From positions 5,208,001 through 5,272,000 of the forward strand of contig OW818680.1 in NCBI GenBank assembly GCA_942493055.1: 64,000 nt of DNA, read 5' to 3'. The notes beneath the pieces are model-generated. The model was not told where the DNA came from. It did not search any database and saw only the letters and a list, made by a program, of their open reading frames with translations. A program made the translations under genes and the position numbers. Source of the DNA: CAIZQW01 sp942493055 (GTDB lineage: Bacteria; Verrucomicrobiota; Kiritimatiellia; RFP12; UBA1067). Positions within the stretch are counted from its first letter, which is position 1, and every line of letters begins with the position of its first letter. Positions 15,731 to 26,800 of this stretch are shown piece after piece.

Positions 15731-17041
15731 ATGAAATGCGTTCTCTTTTGCTTTTTGGGGTTGTCCTTGGCGTTGTCGCCCGTAGTGGCGCAGGATGATA
15801 TCGATTGGAATGCAACGCCCAACGATGTCAACAATCTGCTGAAGAGCATGAAGGACATGATCGATGTGAACTACAGCGTGCAGGTGGCTACGCTGAGTGA
15901 AATCGAGGGGGATCCGGCGAAGAATCCGATCCTGTTCCGTTCAGGCCATTATAATTTTTCCTACTCGGATGCTCAACGTAAACGCATCCGCGAATATGCG
16001 CTGGCCGGCGGCATGATTATCTATAACACGGGTCTGGGGTCGGCGCCCTTCTACCGTTCCGCAGTCAAGGAGCTGGCACTCATTTTTCCGGAGCAGCCTG
16101 TCCAGCGGCTCTCCTCGGATCATCCGCTCTTCCACTCCTACTACGACCTGGATCATATCAAGTATTGTCCAGGTGTCAAAAAATCTGGCTTTGTCGGGGA
16201 TGAACCCTGGTTTGATGCCGTGGAGATCAACTGCCGCGTTGTGGCGCTCGTCTCACGGTGGTGCATGGCTGTCGGCTGGGAGGACAAAGTCCTGCCGGAG
16301 TACCAGGCGTATGAGCCGGAATCAGCAAAGAAGCTCGGCGTGAACATCTTCTCGTACTCTTCAGCGATGCGCGCATGGGCCAAAAGCCAGGCGTACGCCA
16401 TTAAGTTTATTGACAAGCCGGAGTCGAGTGCCGACAAGGTCGCGATGGTGCAGGTGGTTTATGACGGCGTCTGGAAGACCCGCCATGCGGGGTTGTCTGT
16501 CATTTTGCAGACCTTCAATCTGAAGACGGATGTGCCGGTGAAATACACGGTTAAAGAGTTGCGCCTTACGGATGGGGCCATCTTCAATGCGCCGTTGCTG
16601 TATCTGACCGGACACGAGAACTTCACGTTGAGCAAGGGCGAAGCGGTACAGCTGAAAAAGTATCTTGAAAACGGAGGCTTTCTGCTGGCCGAGGCCTGCT
16701 GCGGCCGTAAGGGGTTTGATCTGGCGTTCCGTAAAATCATGGCCGAGCTCTTTCCCGCGGCGCCCCTGCGGGACATTCCTCATGACAACGTGCTTTTTTC
16801 GATGCCGAACGATGTCCAGCGGGTCGGGGTGACGCCTGTGTTGCAGCAGGCCCTGGGCACGGCGGCTTCACGTCCCAAGCTGGAGGGCGTGGAGGTGGGC
16901 GGACACGTCGCCGTGATTTACAGTCCGTATGGCATGGCAGGGGGCTGGGAGATGTCTCAGAGTCCTTATGCCAGAGGGTATGATGATGTGAGCTGCCAGC
17001 GGTTGGGACAGAATATTCTGATGTATTCCGTAACGCAATGA
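15731..17041 (+). CDS. Exported protein with two DUF4159 domains
   Basis: 436 residues with a signal peptide (MKCVLFCFLGLSLALSPVVAQ). Two DUF4159-type halves are visible. The first has RSGHYNFSYSDAQRKRIREY and AGGMIIYNTG; the second has LLYLTGHENFTLSKGEAVQL and NGGFLLAEACCG. DUF4159 is a Rossmann-like, glutamine-amidotransferase-type fold usually found next to MoxR, DUF58 and VWA genes, as here; enzymatic function is not established. A ribosome site GGGGAGAG precedes the ATG. It is the first gene of a 12-gene operon reaching 35290; a tentative promoter TTGACC-18-TAGATC lies at 15617-15646. The stop overlaps an ATG of the next frame. Confidence 0.83.
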   Translation: MKCVLFCFLGLSLALSPVVAQDDIDWNATPNDVNNLLKSMKDMIDVNYSVQVATLSEIEGDPAKNPILFRSGHYNFSYSDAQRKRIREYALAGGMIIYNTGLGSAPFYRSAVKELALIFPEQPVQRLSSDHPLFHSYYDLDHIKYCPGVKKSGFVGDEPWFDAVEINCRVVALVSRWCMAVGWEDKVLPEYQAYEPESAKKLGVNIFSYSSAMRAWAKSQAYAIKFIDKPESSADKVAMVQVVYDGVWKTRHAGLSVILQTFNLKTDVPVKYTVKELRLTDGAIFNAPLLYLTGHENFTLSKGEAVQLKKYLENGGFLLAEACCGRKGFDLAFRKIMAELFPAAPLRDIPHDNVLFSMPNDVQRVGVTPVLQQALGTAASRPKLEGVEVGGHVAVIYSPYGMAGGWEMSQSPYARGYDDVSCQRLGQNILMYSVTQ

Positions 17042-17052
17042 TGGGGGGAAGC

Positions 17053-17754
17053 ATGAAACATTTTTCAGTGCGATGGTTGGCTGTTGTCTTTCTGGGGGTG
17101 CTGTCAGGGGTTTCCGCCCGTGGCGCCGCTGTTCCGAACGGAAACGAATACGCGCTCAGTCTGGTCGAGGCGCAGACGCCCGCAGCGCGCAAAAAACTCG
17201 TGACACAAGGGGTGGGCAAGAATCATTTCTTCAGGTATCTTCAAGTGCTGGAGATCACGAAGCAAAGCACGAATGGCGCGCCTGTTATCCTGCTGAAGAC
17301 CCGTGAGCCGAGTTCCAAAATGCAGGTGACCTTCCTGGTCCAGAAAAGCATTTCCTTGTCGGTCCTGCAGACAGATCCGGCCACGAAGGTCGGGGATGCT
17401 GTTGCCGTGGTCGGCGTTGTGGAGAGTGCTGATCCGGTTAAACGGGAGATGGTGCTGAACCCGGTGATCGTGCGCTATAAAGACCTGCTGGCGCCCAAGG
17501 TCGGCAAAGAGATGCTTGCAGAACGGGATTCCTCTGCGATCGTCTATTCCTTCACAGGCGGCAAGAAGGCTGTGAATGTCTCTAAACGCGATCAGGACCT
17601 TGTTTCGAACGAGAAAGAGATGATCGAAAAACTGGGGAAGGACGGGTGGGCGGAATATTTAATCGGGGAGATAGCCAAGCGTGACAAGGCTGAAAGAGTT
17701 GAACGCGACAAGCTCGATATTTACAAAAAGAAAGACGAGAAAAGCGCGAAGTGA
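17053..17754 (+). CDS. Exported protein of unknown function in the MoxR/VWA operon
   Basis: 233 residues from ATG 17053, chosen because GGGGGGAA lies just upstream and the peptide then starts with a signal sequence (MKHFSVRWLAVVFLGVLSGV). ATGs at 17038 and 17041 overlap the previous stop. The centre has beta-rich segments such as ILLKTREPSSKMQVTFLVQK and VGDAVAVVGVVES that look like an OB-type barrel, and the C-terminus is charged and helical (KRDKAERVERDKLDIYKKK). No family recognised. It lies between DUF4159 and DUF58 genes. Confidence 0.65.
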   Translation: MKHFSVRWLAVVFLGVLSGVSARGAAVPNGNEYALSLVEAQTPAARKKLVTQGVGKNHFFRYLQVLEITKQSTNGAPVILLKTREPSSKMQVTFLVQKSISLSVLQTDPATKVGDAVAVVGVVESADPVKREMVLNPVIVRYKDLLAPKVGKEMLAERDSSAIVYSFTGGKKAVNVSKRDQDLVSNEKEMIEKLGKDGWAEYLIGEIAKRDKAERVERDKLDIYKKKDEKSAK

Positions 17755-17778
17755 CCCTGAAGGACACTCTGTAATTTT

Positions 17779-18732
17779 ATGGCAAAAAAAGTAAATGTCA
17801 AAGGGCACGCCGTCGCACAGGGGCCGAAGGAGCCAAGCGAGGAGGGGATCAAGGCCTTCCTGAACCCCGAAGAGATGCACAAGCTCAGCCGGATCGTGCT
17901 GCAGTCCCGTTATGTGGTGGAGGGCAATCTCTCCGGTGCGCACAGGAGCCCGCTGAAAGGGGCGAGTTCCGAGTTTGCCGATCACAAATCCTACGGCATC
18001 GGCGATGACCCCAAGCATCTGGACTGGAAAGTGCTGGGGCGTACGGATCGCTACTACATCAAACGGTATGAAGATGAGACCAATCTCCGGGTGTATCTCA
18101 TTTTGGACCGGAGCAACTCCATGGCTTATGGAAGCGGAGCGCTCACGAAGTTTACCTTTGCCTGCCGTCTGGCGGCCGCCTTGGGTTATGTGGTGGTCAA
18201 GGCCAGGGACTCTGTGGGGCTGTTCACGTATTCAGACAAGATGGATATGAAGGTGGAGGCGCGCAACTCCCTGAACCATCTGAATAACACATTGAAGCGG
18301 TTGCAGCAGGTCGAACCTGCCTCCACGACCAATACTGCTGAGACGCTGCATCAGATCGCCGAGTCGATCCATAAGCGTGCGTTGGTGGTGCTGATTTCCG
18401 ATTTGCTCGACAATGAAAAGGAGATCGTGCAGGCGCTTGCGCATTTCCGGAAACGGCTGCACGACGTCATTGTCCTGCATGTCCTTGATCCGGTGGAGAT
18501 TGACCTCTCCCTGAAGCAGGGCTTTGAATTTGAAGACATGGAAACAGGGGAGCGTATGACCGTAGATCCCCGTGGGGTGGCCAAAGACTACCAGAAGGAG
18601 TTCGGGGCGTTTCTGGAATATTACCGCGTCTCCTGTGAGGCGATGAAGGTGGACTACCGGCTGGTGAAGACAGATCAGGCGGTGGAGACCTACGCGCGGG
18701 CGTATTTGGAGGAGCGTCGCAGATTGAGATAA
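17779..18732 (+). CDS. DUF58 protein with VWA-like fold
   Basis: 317 residues, cytoplasmic, no membrane segment. The DUF58 signature DDPKHLDWKVLGRTDRYYIK is followed by YLILDRSNSMAYGSG, which keeps a DxSxS metal site (MIDAS) as in von Willebrand A domains. DUF58 proteins usually work with MoxR AAA+ ATPases as chaperone-type modules; here the FHA-MoxR ATPase is encoded in the same operon, 12 kb downstream. The gene is 24 bases after the previous one and 6 bases before the BatA-like gene, so co-translation is likely. Its exact client is not known. Confidence 0.87.
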   Translation: MAKKVNVKGHAVAQGPKEPSEEGIKAFLNPEEMHKLSRIVLQSRYVVEGNLSGAHRSPLKGASSEFADHKSYGIGDDPKHLDWKVLGRTDRYYIKRYEDETNLRVYLILDRSNSMAYGSGALTKFTFACRLAAALGYVVVKARDSVGLFTYSDKMDMKVEARNSLNHLNNTLKRLQQVEPASTTNTAETLHQIAESIHKRALVVLISDLLDNEKEIVQALAHFRKRLHDVIVLHVLDPVEIDLSLKQGFEFEDMETGERMTVDPRGVAKDYQKEFGAFLEYYRVSCEAMKVDYRLVKTDQAVETYARAYLEERRRLR

Positions 18733-18738
18733 CGCATT

Positions 18739-20937
18739 ATGATTTCTTTTCTGACCCCCATATTTTTAACGGCCCTGGCGGCGGCCTCGATACCGCTGAT
18801 TCTGCACTTGATCCAGTCCAGCCGGACGGAGCGTCTGCCGTTCAGTACGATTCGTTTCCTGAAGCTGGCTCAGAAGCGCTCGTCGCGGCGGATCAAGATG
18901 GAGAATTTTATCCTCTGGCTGCTGCGGACCCTCCTGCTTATTCTGCTGGCGCTGGCCTTTGCGATGCCGATCATCCGCACCAAGAAGTTCGGCAATCTCG
19001 TGAGCCGTACGGCTCGGGATGTGGCGATCGTGATCGACGGCTCCTACAGCATGAACTACCAGATGAACCAGCAGGATCTGTGGCATGAGGCTAAAGAGTT
19101 GGCGGTCACGATTATTGAGGGCCTGGGTGACAACGACCGTTTCTGCGTCTATCTGGCAGGTGATCATGTGACGCCTGTTTTCGAACAGTTGACCGCAAAG
19201 AAAGAGGAGGCGGCAACGCGTATCCGAGCGCTTCCGCCGCCGACGGGGTCCTCCCGTCTGTGCCCCACCACCATGGCTGCGTTGGATGCTGTGGAGCAGG
19301 ATGCGCGCCGTGGCGAACGGGAGTTGCATATCATTTCAGACTACCAGATGCTTCCCTGGGCCAGTTTCAAAAAGGACGCGAATGCCTCCAATACCGTGAG
19401 CGCGTCCGGTGTGCAGGCCGGAAGGGTCGAGAGCCCGTGGGATCCTGCTAAAGTTCACGACAACACCACATGCTTTGTCACGCTCCTCGGCACACCTGAG
19501 CCTGAAAATGTCTCCGTCATGGATGTCGAGGTGGAACCCAAGCTGATTACGGCTGAGATCTCCTGTCAGGTGACGGTGAGTCTGCTTCGTGCCGGGCCTT
19601 CGCTCGATACGGCGGTGTCGCTTTTCGTAGATGACAAAGAGGTGGCCCGGCGTTCCGTGATGCTGGAGCAGGGGGCTACGAAGAAGATGCAGTTCATGCT
19701 TCCGCTCCTGAGCGGCGGTGTTCATGCGATCAGGGTCGAGACACCGGAGGACAGCCTTCCGGACGACAATCCGTTTTATTTTCTCATCCGTGTCCGCGAG
19801 AAGCTGCCGGTTCTCTGCGCAGGCGAGTCGGACAGCAACCTCTTTTTAAAAACCGCTCTGGGCGCGGGCGTCGATGGCGTGTCGCCGATTGACGTGAAAG
19901 TCATCAAGCCGGATGCGCTCGCCGGAGAAACCCTCGCTGCCTACTCCTGCGTCTTCCTGTGTAACGCAATAGCGCTGCCGGGGCAGCTGATCAAGCAGTT
20001 TGAAAATTATGTGGCGGCCGGGGGCTTGCTGGTGCTCTTCCCGGGGGATCGCGCGGCGTTGTCCGACTATGGCCTCTGGGGCAATCTGCCAGCGGAGCCT
20101 GCTTCGATCACGGAGCTGCCCGTGGCGAACCGTAAACGGCTGCTTGTCTGGGATAAACCTCAGCATCCGGTGTTGTGGGGCATCGCAAAGGCGGGGGTTG
20201 CGCCGAGCGTCGTGATCAAACGCCAGCTCAAATGCCCGACCTTGAAAGAGCGGGCGGAGACGCTGATCTCGACAGGGTCTGGCGATCCTTTCCTGATGTT
20301 CCGTCCCCACGGCCGCGGGGCAATCATGCTGTTCACCGTGTCCGCGGACCGCTCCTGGAGTGATTTTCCGCTCTCGTCGTTCTTCCTGCCGATCATGCAT
20401 CAGCTCACGCAATATGCCGCGGGTGTCAAAGCCGGGAAGCCGTACCTGTGGGCAACGGAGAGTCTCTCGCTGACGGAGTATTTGCCGGAAGCCACGCATA
20501 CCTCCACGCTCAAGAGCCCCGACAGCAAGCCAGTCTCCCTTAGAAGTACCGTGGTTGAAGGGGGGACGGATATCTATGCGGAGGGGCTGACGACGCCCGG
20601 GCACTACACGCTGAGTACGGGCGGAGGAGCGGCCCAGCCGGCGCTGGCGGTCAACATCCCCCGCAGGGAATCCGATCTCGCTCCGGTGCTGCAGCAGGAT
20701 ATTCCGGAAATCGTCGGTGTTCCCGCGCTTCATGTGGCGCTTGGCAAGGATGACCTGTTGAAGAAGCTGGAGGATTTTCGCATTGGCCAGTCGCTCACCG
20801 AGTCGCTACTATGGCTGGTCTTGCTGCTCGCGATCGCGGAGGTGTTCTATGCCAATTACCTCCTGCGGAAAAATTCAAAATTGACCGATGAGCTGAAGAT
20901 CGATCCCTCAGGCAGGGTGAAGGAAAAACAAGCGTGA
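18739..20937 (+). CDS. BatA-like membrane protein with VWA domain
   Basis: 732 residues. The N-terminus is the double-transmembrane BatA domain (FLTALAAASIPLILHLIQSS, then RLPFSTIRFLKLAQKRSSRR, then a second helix LLRTLLLILLALAFAMPII). A VWA domain follows, with VIDGSYSMNYQM keeping the DxSxS metal motif, then a long periplasmic part with a glutamine-amidotransferase-like segment (FENYVAAGGLLVLFPGD). A C-terminal helix (SLLWLVLLLAIAEVFYANYL) re-enters the membrane. Bat-type proteins were first linked to aerotolerance in Bacteroides, but a general envelope role is likely. The stop overlaps the GTG start of the next gene (GTGA). Confidence 0.85.
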   Translation: MISFLTPIFLTALAAASIPLILHLIQSSRTERLPFSTIRFLKLAQKRSSRRIKMENFILWLLRTLLLILLALAFAMPIIRTKKFGNLVSRTARDVAIVIDGSYSMNYQMNQQDLWHEAKELAVTIIEGLGDNDRFCVYLAGDHVTPVFEQLTAKKEEAATRIRALPPPTGSSRLCPTTMAALDAVEQDARRGERELHIISDYQMLPWASFKKDANASNTVSASGVQAGRVESPWDPAKVHDNTTCFVTLLGTPEPENVSVMDVEVEPKLITAEISCQVTVSLLRAGPSLDTAVSLFVDDKEVARRSVMLEQGATKKMQFMLPLLSGGVHAIRVETPEDSLPDDNPFYFLIRVREKLPVLCAGESDSNLFLKTALGAGVDGVSPIDVKVIKPDALAGETLAAYSCVFLCNAIALPGQLIKQFENYVAAGGLLVLFPGDRAALSDYGLWGNLPAEPASITELPVANRKRLLVWDKPQHPVLWGIAKAGVAPSVVIKRQLKCPTLKERAETLISTGSGDPFLMFRPHGRGAIMLFTVSADRSWSDFPLSSFFLPIMHQLTQYAAGVKAGKPYLWATESLSLTEYLPEATHTSTLKSPDSKPVSLRSTVVEGGTDIYAEGLTTPGHYTLSTGGGAAQPALAVNIPRRESDLAPVLQQDIPEIVGVPALHVALGKDDLLKKLEDFRIGQSLTESLLWLVLLLAIAEVFYANYLLRKNSKLTDELKIDPSGRVKEKQA

Positions 20938-23135
20938 TCATTTACGACCATATCGTGCCGACCGTGACGATTGCGGCAGGCGTTCTGACGGCCCTGGCCG
21001 TGACCGTTGTTGCATACTGGTTTTTTGTCAAGCGGGACTGGAGCCAGGCGCTGATGATTGCGTTTCGGACCGTCTTCTTCCTATTGCTGGGGTGGTGTCT
21101 GCTGATGCCTGGTGAACGGACGGTCGAGACCCTTCAGATGAAGCCGCGATTCCTTGTGCTGCTGGACAGGTCCCAAAGTATGACCATGACACGCGGCGAG
21201 AAGATGACCAACCGTTGGCAGGTGGCGCAGTCGGTGCTCCAGATGCCGTGGGTTGCGAGCCTGGAGAATAAATTCGAAATTGATTTTTACGCCTTTGCCG
21301 AGGAGGTCAGTCCGAAAGTGCCATTGAAGGAGTATGGGACCTTGACACCGGACGGCAATGCAACGTTGTTGCGTGACGCGCTGAGAAAAACAACCGGACG
21401 CTATGTGGGTGTTGATGTGGCCGGTTGCCTGTTGCTCAGCGACGGTCTTGACACTCGGGAGGCGTTCAAGGAGTGGGCGTTTGAAAAGCGGCCGTTCCCG
21501 ATCTTTTCCCTGCCGTTGGAAAAGGACGTGCTCTGGGAGGATGAGCCGGACATCCGCGTTGAAACGCTCAGCACGCCGCGCCGTGTGACAGTCGGCTGGC
21601 AGTCGGAATTGAAGGTCGTGATCTCGGGCCAGGGGACCAAGGGCAAGCCCTTTCCGGTCAAGCTGCTTCAGGATGAGGTGCAGCAACAGAGTATAGAGAC
21701 TCAAATTCCGGAAGGTGGCGGCAACCGCGAGGTGGTGTTCAGGCTGGATCACAAAGTGGTGGGGATCAACACCTATCGTGTAGTGCTGCCGAAGCTGCCC
21801 GGGGAGACGCAGACCGATGACAATGAGTCCTCTGTTGTGGTGCAGGTTCAGGATGCCAAGAACCGCTTGATGTATGTGGAGGGGGCGCCGCGGTGGGAGT
21901 CCAAGTATCTCTCGCGTGTCCTGCGCGAGAGCAAGCAGGTGAGCCCGGCTATTTTCCTCAAGGGGCCGAAGGGCAAGTTCATGACCTACGGCGTGAACAA
22001 TGATGTCGCGCCCGACATGGATGAAGCCAAGCTGTCGGCCTTCAAGATCGTCGTGCTGGGCAACCTCAGCGGCGAGGAGTTGGGGGACGAACGGGCCCGG
22101 GCGCTCGTTAAATTCGTGGAGATGGGGGGCAGCCTGGTCCTGCTCGGCGGCAGCAAGGGATGGGCCCCGGATGGCTTTGTGAAAACGCCTTTGAAGGCGC
22201 TCCTTCCCGCAGCAGGATTTAGCGCAAAAGCCCAGGAAGGCGACTATCGGGTATCCCTGACGGATCAGGGGCGTTCACATGCGGCTTTCGGGGGCGATGT
22301 GGAATTCTGGGAGAAGGTCCCCTCGGTGCTCTCGCTGTTCCAAGGGGTCACGCCCTCGGCGGCGGCCCGGGTGCTGGTGGAAGCTCGGACCGAGAGTGGA
22401 GCGCAGCCCATGATCATTGCTCAGGGTTACGGCCAGGGCAAGGTCGTGGCGATCTTCTCTGATTCGCTGTGGAAGTGGCAGTTGAGCGCGGATGCGATGA
22501 AGAACAAGCCTTATCCGCGTTTCTGGCACCAACTGCTCTCTTGGCTCTTGCCCAAGGCGGATGAAGTGGAAGGAAAACAGTGGGATATCTTTCTTGACCG
22601 TGAAGAGTGCTTTATGGGCGAAGAGATTGAGCTCACCGCGCGCTGGACCGGCGTGGATGATCCGCCTGCCGGGACAATCGCCACGGCAGAGATCACTTAC
22701 CCCAACAAAAAGAAAATGCCCTTTTCAATGGCGAGCCAGGCGGCTCAGGCGCTTGCAGGGAAGATGGTCCCCTCCTACAGCGTGAAATTCAAGGGCGAGG
22801 AGGCAGGGATGTATTCCGTGGTGGTCTTCTCCGCGACCGGAGGACGACGGACGGAGTCAGATTCAGCGTACTTCTCGATCAAGCCGTACTCCCCAGAATC
22901 CAGGCCCCGCCCGCCGGACTTCGAAACCATGAAGGCGATCACGACGAACAGCGCGGGCGTATTCTTTGACTCTGCAATTGAGCTGAATCGCGCCCTGAGT
23001 GCACTGGAGCCCAAGCAGCTCAAGCAGGAGATTTCCAAGTACAAAACTTTTTGGCAGAGCTGGATAATTCTCTCTATGCTGATACTCTCCATTGTGTTAG
23101 AATGGATTATTCGAAAAATTAATAATCTAACGTAA
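20934..23135 (+). CDS. VWA/glutamine-amidotransferase-like membrane protein
   Basis: 733 residues from a GTG that overlaps the previous stop by 4 bases, with AAGGA about 10 bases upstream. Two N-terminal helices (IVPTVTIAAGVLTALAVTVV and ALMIAFRTVFFLLLGWCLLM) are followed by a VWA-like domain with LLDRSQSMTM (DxSxS kept). An Ig-like part follows, then a class-I amidotransferase-like fold (FKIVVLGNLSGEE, VEMGGSLVLLGGSKGW) without an obvious catalytic Cys. A final helix (WIILSMLILSIVLEWII) anchors the C-terminus. It probably forms a membrane complex with the BatA-like protein encoded immediately before it. Confidence 0.8.
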   Translation: MIIYDHIVPTVTIAAGVLTALAVTVVAYWFFVKRDWSQALMIAFRTVFFLLLGWCLLMPGERTVETLQMKPRFLVLLDRSQSMTMTRGEKMTNRWQVAQSVLQMPWVASLENKFEIDFYAFAEEVSPKVPLKEYGTLTPDGNATLLRDALRKTTGRYVGVDVAGCLLLSDGLDTREAFKEWAFEKRPFPIFSLPLEKDVLWEDEPDIRVETLSTPRRVTVGWQSELKVVISGQGTKGKPFPVKLLQDEVQQQSIETQIPEGGGNREVVFRLDHKVVGINTYRVVLPKLPGETQTDDNESSVVVQVQDAKNRLMYVEGAPRWESKYLSRVLRESKQVSPAIFLKGPKGKFMTYGVNNDVAPDMDEAKLSAFKIVVLGNLSGEELGDERARALVKFVEMGGSLVLLGGSKGWAPDGFVKTPLKALLPAAGFSAKAQEGDYRVSLTDQGRSHAAFGGDVEFWEKVPSVLSLFQGVTPSAAARVLVEARTESGAQPMIIAQGYGQGKVVAIFSDSLWKWQLSADAMKNKPYPRFWHQLLSWLLPKADEVEGKQWDIFLDREECFMGEEIELTARWTGVDDPPAGTIATAEITYPNKKKMPFSMASQAAQALAGKMVPSYSVKFKGEEAGMYSVVVFSATGGRRTESDSAYFSIKPYSPESRPRPPDFETMKAITTNSAGVFFDSAIELNRALSALEPKQLKQEISKYKTFWQSWIILSMLILSIVLEWIIRKINNLT

Positions 23136-23176
23136 GGGTTGTTGGTATGGCAGGGCATCTTTCACGGAGGATAGAA

Positions 23177-23824
23177 ATGAAGAAGATTAGCTTTTTAGGC
23201 TGTGCGATATTCAGCCTGGCAATGACGTTATCAACCATGGCTGTTGAGTCAAATGTCTGTTATAACAGCTCCTTTGATTCAGAGAAGGGCCATTTTGACG
23301 GTTGGAATATTGATTTTGACTGGACGGCCAATAAGCACCAGATGGGCAATCATCTCAATGTTTCGTATCTGCCGGAGTTCAAAGGCAAGAAGAATGTATT
23401 GAAAATGATTGTGCCGTCCGGATACGAATCAAAGGTTGAAACACCGCTGATTCCGTACAAGAGCGGGGATCGTTACAAATGCACGTTTGACATTTATATT
23501 GACGATGTGAGCATGAAGGTGCTGTTCCAGGGGTATAACCTGAAACCCGGAATTGCGCCCAGCGACAAACCGCTGCTTCAGGATATGCGGCGCGTCTACA
23601 AGGCGGAGAACAGTGATGTCAAAGGAGCCGCTTGGAAGACCATGAGCGTGGAGTTTCCCATGCCGCAGGTTTCGGAGCTTGCCTTCAGCCACTTGCAAAA
23701 AGTCAGGTATCTCACAGTCCTCATGTACGTGCCAGGCGCAACGTATGGCGCAGGCAATTTCTATCTCTCCAATTTGCGGATTACGAAATTGCCAGGCCAG
23801 GTCAAGGTCAAGAAAGGGGGGTGA
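23177..23824 (+). CDS. Exported beta-sandwich protein, CBM-like
   Basis: 215 residues from ATG 23177, which has CGGAGG at 6-7 bases; an in-frame ATG at 23147 lacks a ribosome site and would put charged residues ahead of the signal peptide (MKKISFLGCAIFSLAMTLST). The mature part reads like a carbohydrate-binding-module-type jelly roll: an N-terminal NSSFDSEKGHFDGWNIDF, a middle VETPLIPYKSGDRYKCTFDI, and a C-terminal GNFYLSNLRITKL. No catalytic features. Function unknown; a surface or periplasmic partner of the operon's membrane proteins is plausible. The next gene starts 2 bases after the stop. Confidence 0.66.
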   Translation: MKKISFLGCAIFSLAMTLSTMAVESNVCYNSSFDSEKGHFDGWNIDFDWTANKHQMGNHLNVSYLPEFKGKKNVLKMIVPSGYESKVETPLIPYKSGDRYKCTFDIYIDDVSMKVLFQGYNLKPGIAPSDKPLLQDMRRVYKAENSDVKGAAWKTMSVEFPMPQVSELAFSHLQKVRYLTVLMYVPGATYGAGNFYLSNLRITKLPGQVKVKKGG

Positions 23825-23826
23825 TT

Positions 23827-26800
23827 ATGGCACTCTCAACAGTAGTCGCTCGGCTAAAAAAAATCGGACAGATGCTGAACCGATGGCGGGCAGAGATTCA
23901 ACTGACGGCCGGACTGGCCGTAGTGCTGCTCCTGCTGTTCTTCCTGACGTGGAGTGATTTTTTGGCGCGCTACAGCCAGAACGGACGGCTGCTGGTCTGG
24001 GGTGTCCTGCTGCTGGTCTCCGCTGTCCTGGCGGGACTGATTATGAAGACGTTATCACGCCGTCATACGCCGGAGGGCGTGGCTGTCTGCGTGGAACAGA
24101 CCTTTCCTCAACTTGACAACCACCTGATCAACTTCCTGCAATTCTCAGCTGTCAGCATGCGGGATGCCTTTGTCGCCACGTATGTCAAGATGGATATCCC
24201 GCATTGGGACGGACTGAATTTGTCCTTGATGAAGGATCGGCGTAAACTGCGCTGGGCGCAACTTGCGCTGGGGGTTGCGGTCGTGCTGATGGTGCTGCCC
24301 TTCTCGTTTCTGGGGCAGGCTTGGTTGACGTCGATGGTGCGGGTTCTGAATCCGTTTGCCGAAATCGCGCCGGTCAGCTTGACGCATATTCTCACTGTGA
24401 CCCCGGGGGATGCCACCGTGCTGCAGGGTGGAGACATCAAGTTGGCCTGTACGGTTGAAGGGAAGTCAGGACATGAGGTGCGCCTGGATGTCTGCCCTGC
24501 GGATGGCGAGGTCAAAACTTATAATCTGGGGTCGCTCAAAGGTGCTGGCTCAGAGGTCTTCCCGCATACGCTGAACAAGGTCACGACAGCCTTGAAATAC
24601 CGTTTCCGCGCAGGAGATGCCTACGTCGCGGGCTGGAAGGAGATTACCTTGAGGCCGCCTTTGGCGTTCAACGCCCTGCTGCTGAAGGTGGTCCCTCCAG
24701 CCTATACGGGGTTGCCCGCACGGAAGTATGACGGGCAGTCGAAGACGATCGACATCCCGTACGGTTCGAAGGCTGAGCTGGCATCCGCGTGCAACACGCC
24801 CCTGCGTTCGCTTCTCCTATCCGGGGCGGGTGAGCCTGTGAGCCTTGAGCTGAAAGGCGAGGGCCGGGCTGGCGTTGCAATGCTCACCATTACCAACGGT
24901 GTCAACCTGACGCTGGCCGCTGTGGCGACGAATGGAGACACGGCTGAAGCTGTGATGGGGTTTAACCTCCTCCCGGACCGGCCCCCGGTACTCACCGTCA
25001 AATATCCCCAGAAGCCGGTTCCGCTGCCGCCCGGTTCTGCGCCCAGCATTGACTTCGCTGTCACCGATGATTTCGGGTTCAGTGATATCACTATCGAGCA
25101 ACTCTCCGGCCCCGGGGATGCGGCTGAACCGCCCAAGGTGCTGAAGCGCTACAGCCGGGGAGAAAACAAAGGCAAGGAGCTTTCCTTCCTGTGGAAGGGT
25201 GATATTCGAAAGATAACGGATTCGGGCAGCATCAGCTTACGGGTTGTGGCCAAGGATAATCGTGCGGGATCCCCCAATGTGACGTTCTCCCAGACACTCA
25301 GTTTTGAGCTGGACGAGATGTCCGCCGCAGCGAAGAATCGTCAGGAGGAGCTCAAGAAAAACGCTGAAGGGCTGAATAAGGTGATTGAACTCCAGCGCGC
25401 GAATATGGACAGGACCAAGCAGCTTCAGGGAAATTTGATTGCCGCAAAGGACGAGCAATGGAGTGAACGGGTGGAACAGCAGGAGCTCATCCGGAAGATG
25501 GTGCGGCTGCTGATCGAAAAGGGCGGCGTCAACACGCTGGGGAACCTGGTGCCCTCCATCAAGAAGCTGTATGTGAGTGAAATGGCGGAGGTGATTCCAA
25601 CATTGCGGAAGGTCCCCGAAGTGAAGGAGGTCACGGCGAAAGACCGGCAGGTCGTCCTGGCGCTTTCCATGCAGGAGAAGATCCTGCGGCAGCTGACCTT
25701 TGCTGGCGAGTCAGCAAAGATGGTGCAGGAGGCCAACAAGAGCAGTTCGCTGATCGGTATCTTGGACGGTATGATCGCCAGCCAGTCAGAGATTATCAAG
25801 ACGACCTTGAAATGCTCAACCCAGAACGTCGCGGTGGCCGCGTCGGTTGTGACACAGCAGGACAAGCTGAGTTCAGAGCTCATCGCCTTCATTAAGGCGT
25901 GCAGGGCTGAAGCGTCCTCCGGTCAGGGGGAAGATAAAGATCAGGCCGCGTTCGTGGAAGCTGTCGCGACCTTCTGCGAGAAGGAGAAGATCAGCAATGA
26001 TATGCTGCTCGCCTCTGAACAGTTGGAGGAAAACAAAGCGAATGACGCTGTCCCGCATGAACGCAACGCCTACACGAAGCTCCTGTCCGCACGTAAGCAG
26101 TTTGAGGAGGTTGTCGCAAAGGGCGAAAAGGAGACGCGAGAGGAGATGATTGAGGCCATCCAGGTCGCTGAAGCCAAACTGGGGAAACTGAAGGAGTTGA
26201 CGAAAAAACTTAAAGAAGAGATGGATAAAATCGAGGATAACAAGAACAAGAACACCAAAGATTTCGATGTCATGGAAGAGGAGGCCGCCGAGATTGAGAA
26301 GAACATCAAGGAGGCGATGCTTCAAATTCCCAAGGATCTGGATATTTTTGCGCACTTGAATGTGGGGAACGACCTGGTCGAGGATGTCTTCTCCACGTTT
26401 GAAGAGGTGACGCAACAGGAAGGCCCCGCCACAAAGCCGACCGACGGAGGGCCTGTGGCGGAGAAGGCGGTGATCAAGCGCGAGTATTTGCTGGATGCCA
26501 TGGAAAAAGCCACAGAGTTGCTTGACGATTTTGAGATGTGGCTCGGCAAGGACGCTGACACCAAGAAGATTACTGTGGAGGCCGCGGATAAGGAGGAGAT
26601 GCCGGAGGGGGTCGCCCTGACGCCGTTGCAGACATCGATGGAGGATATCATCGGCGATCTTCAGAAGGTCGCGGACGAGAAGCTTGACAAGGCGGCCGAT
26701 GACGGCGCCATCAATGCCGCCACCCCGGACATGGAGATGGGTGGCGAAATCACAGAAGGTGATACCACGACCTTTTCAGCCAAGGGGAAGTCCGGTAACG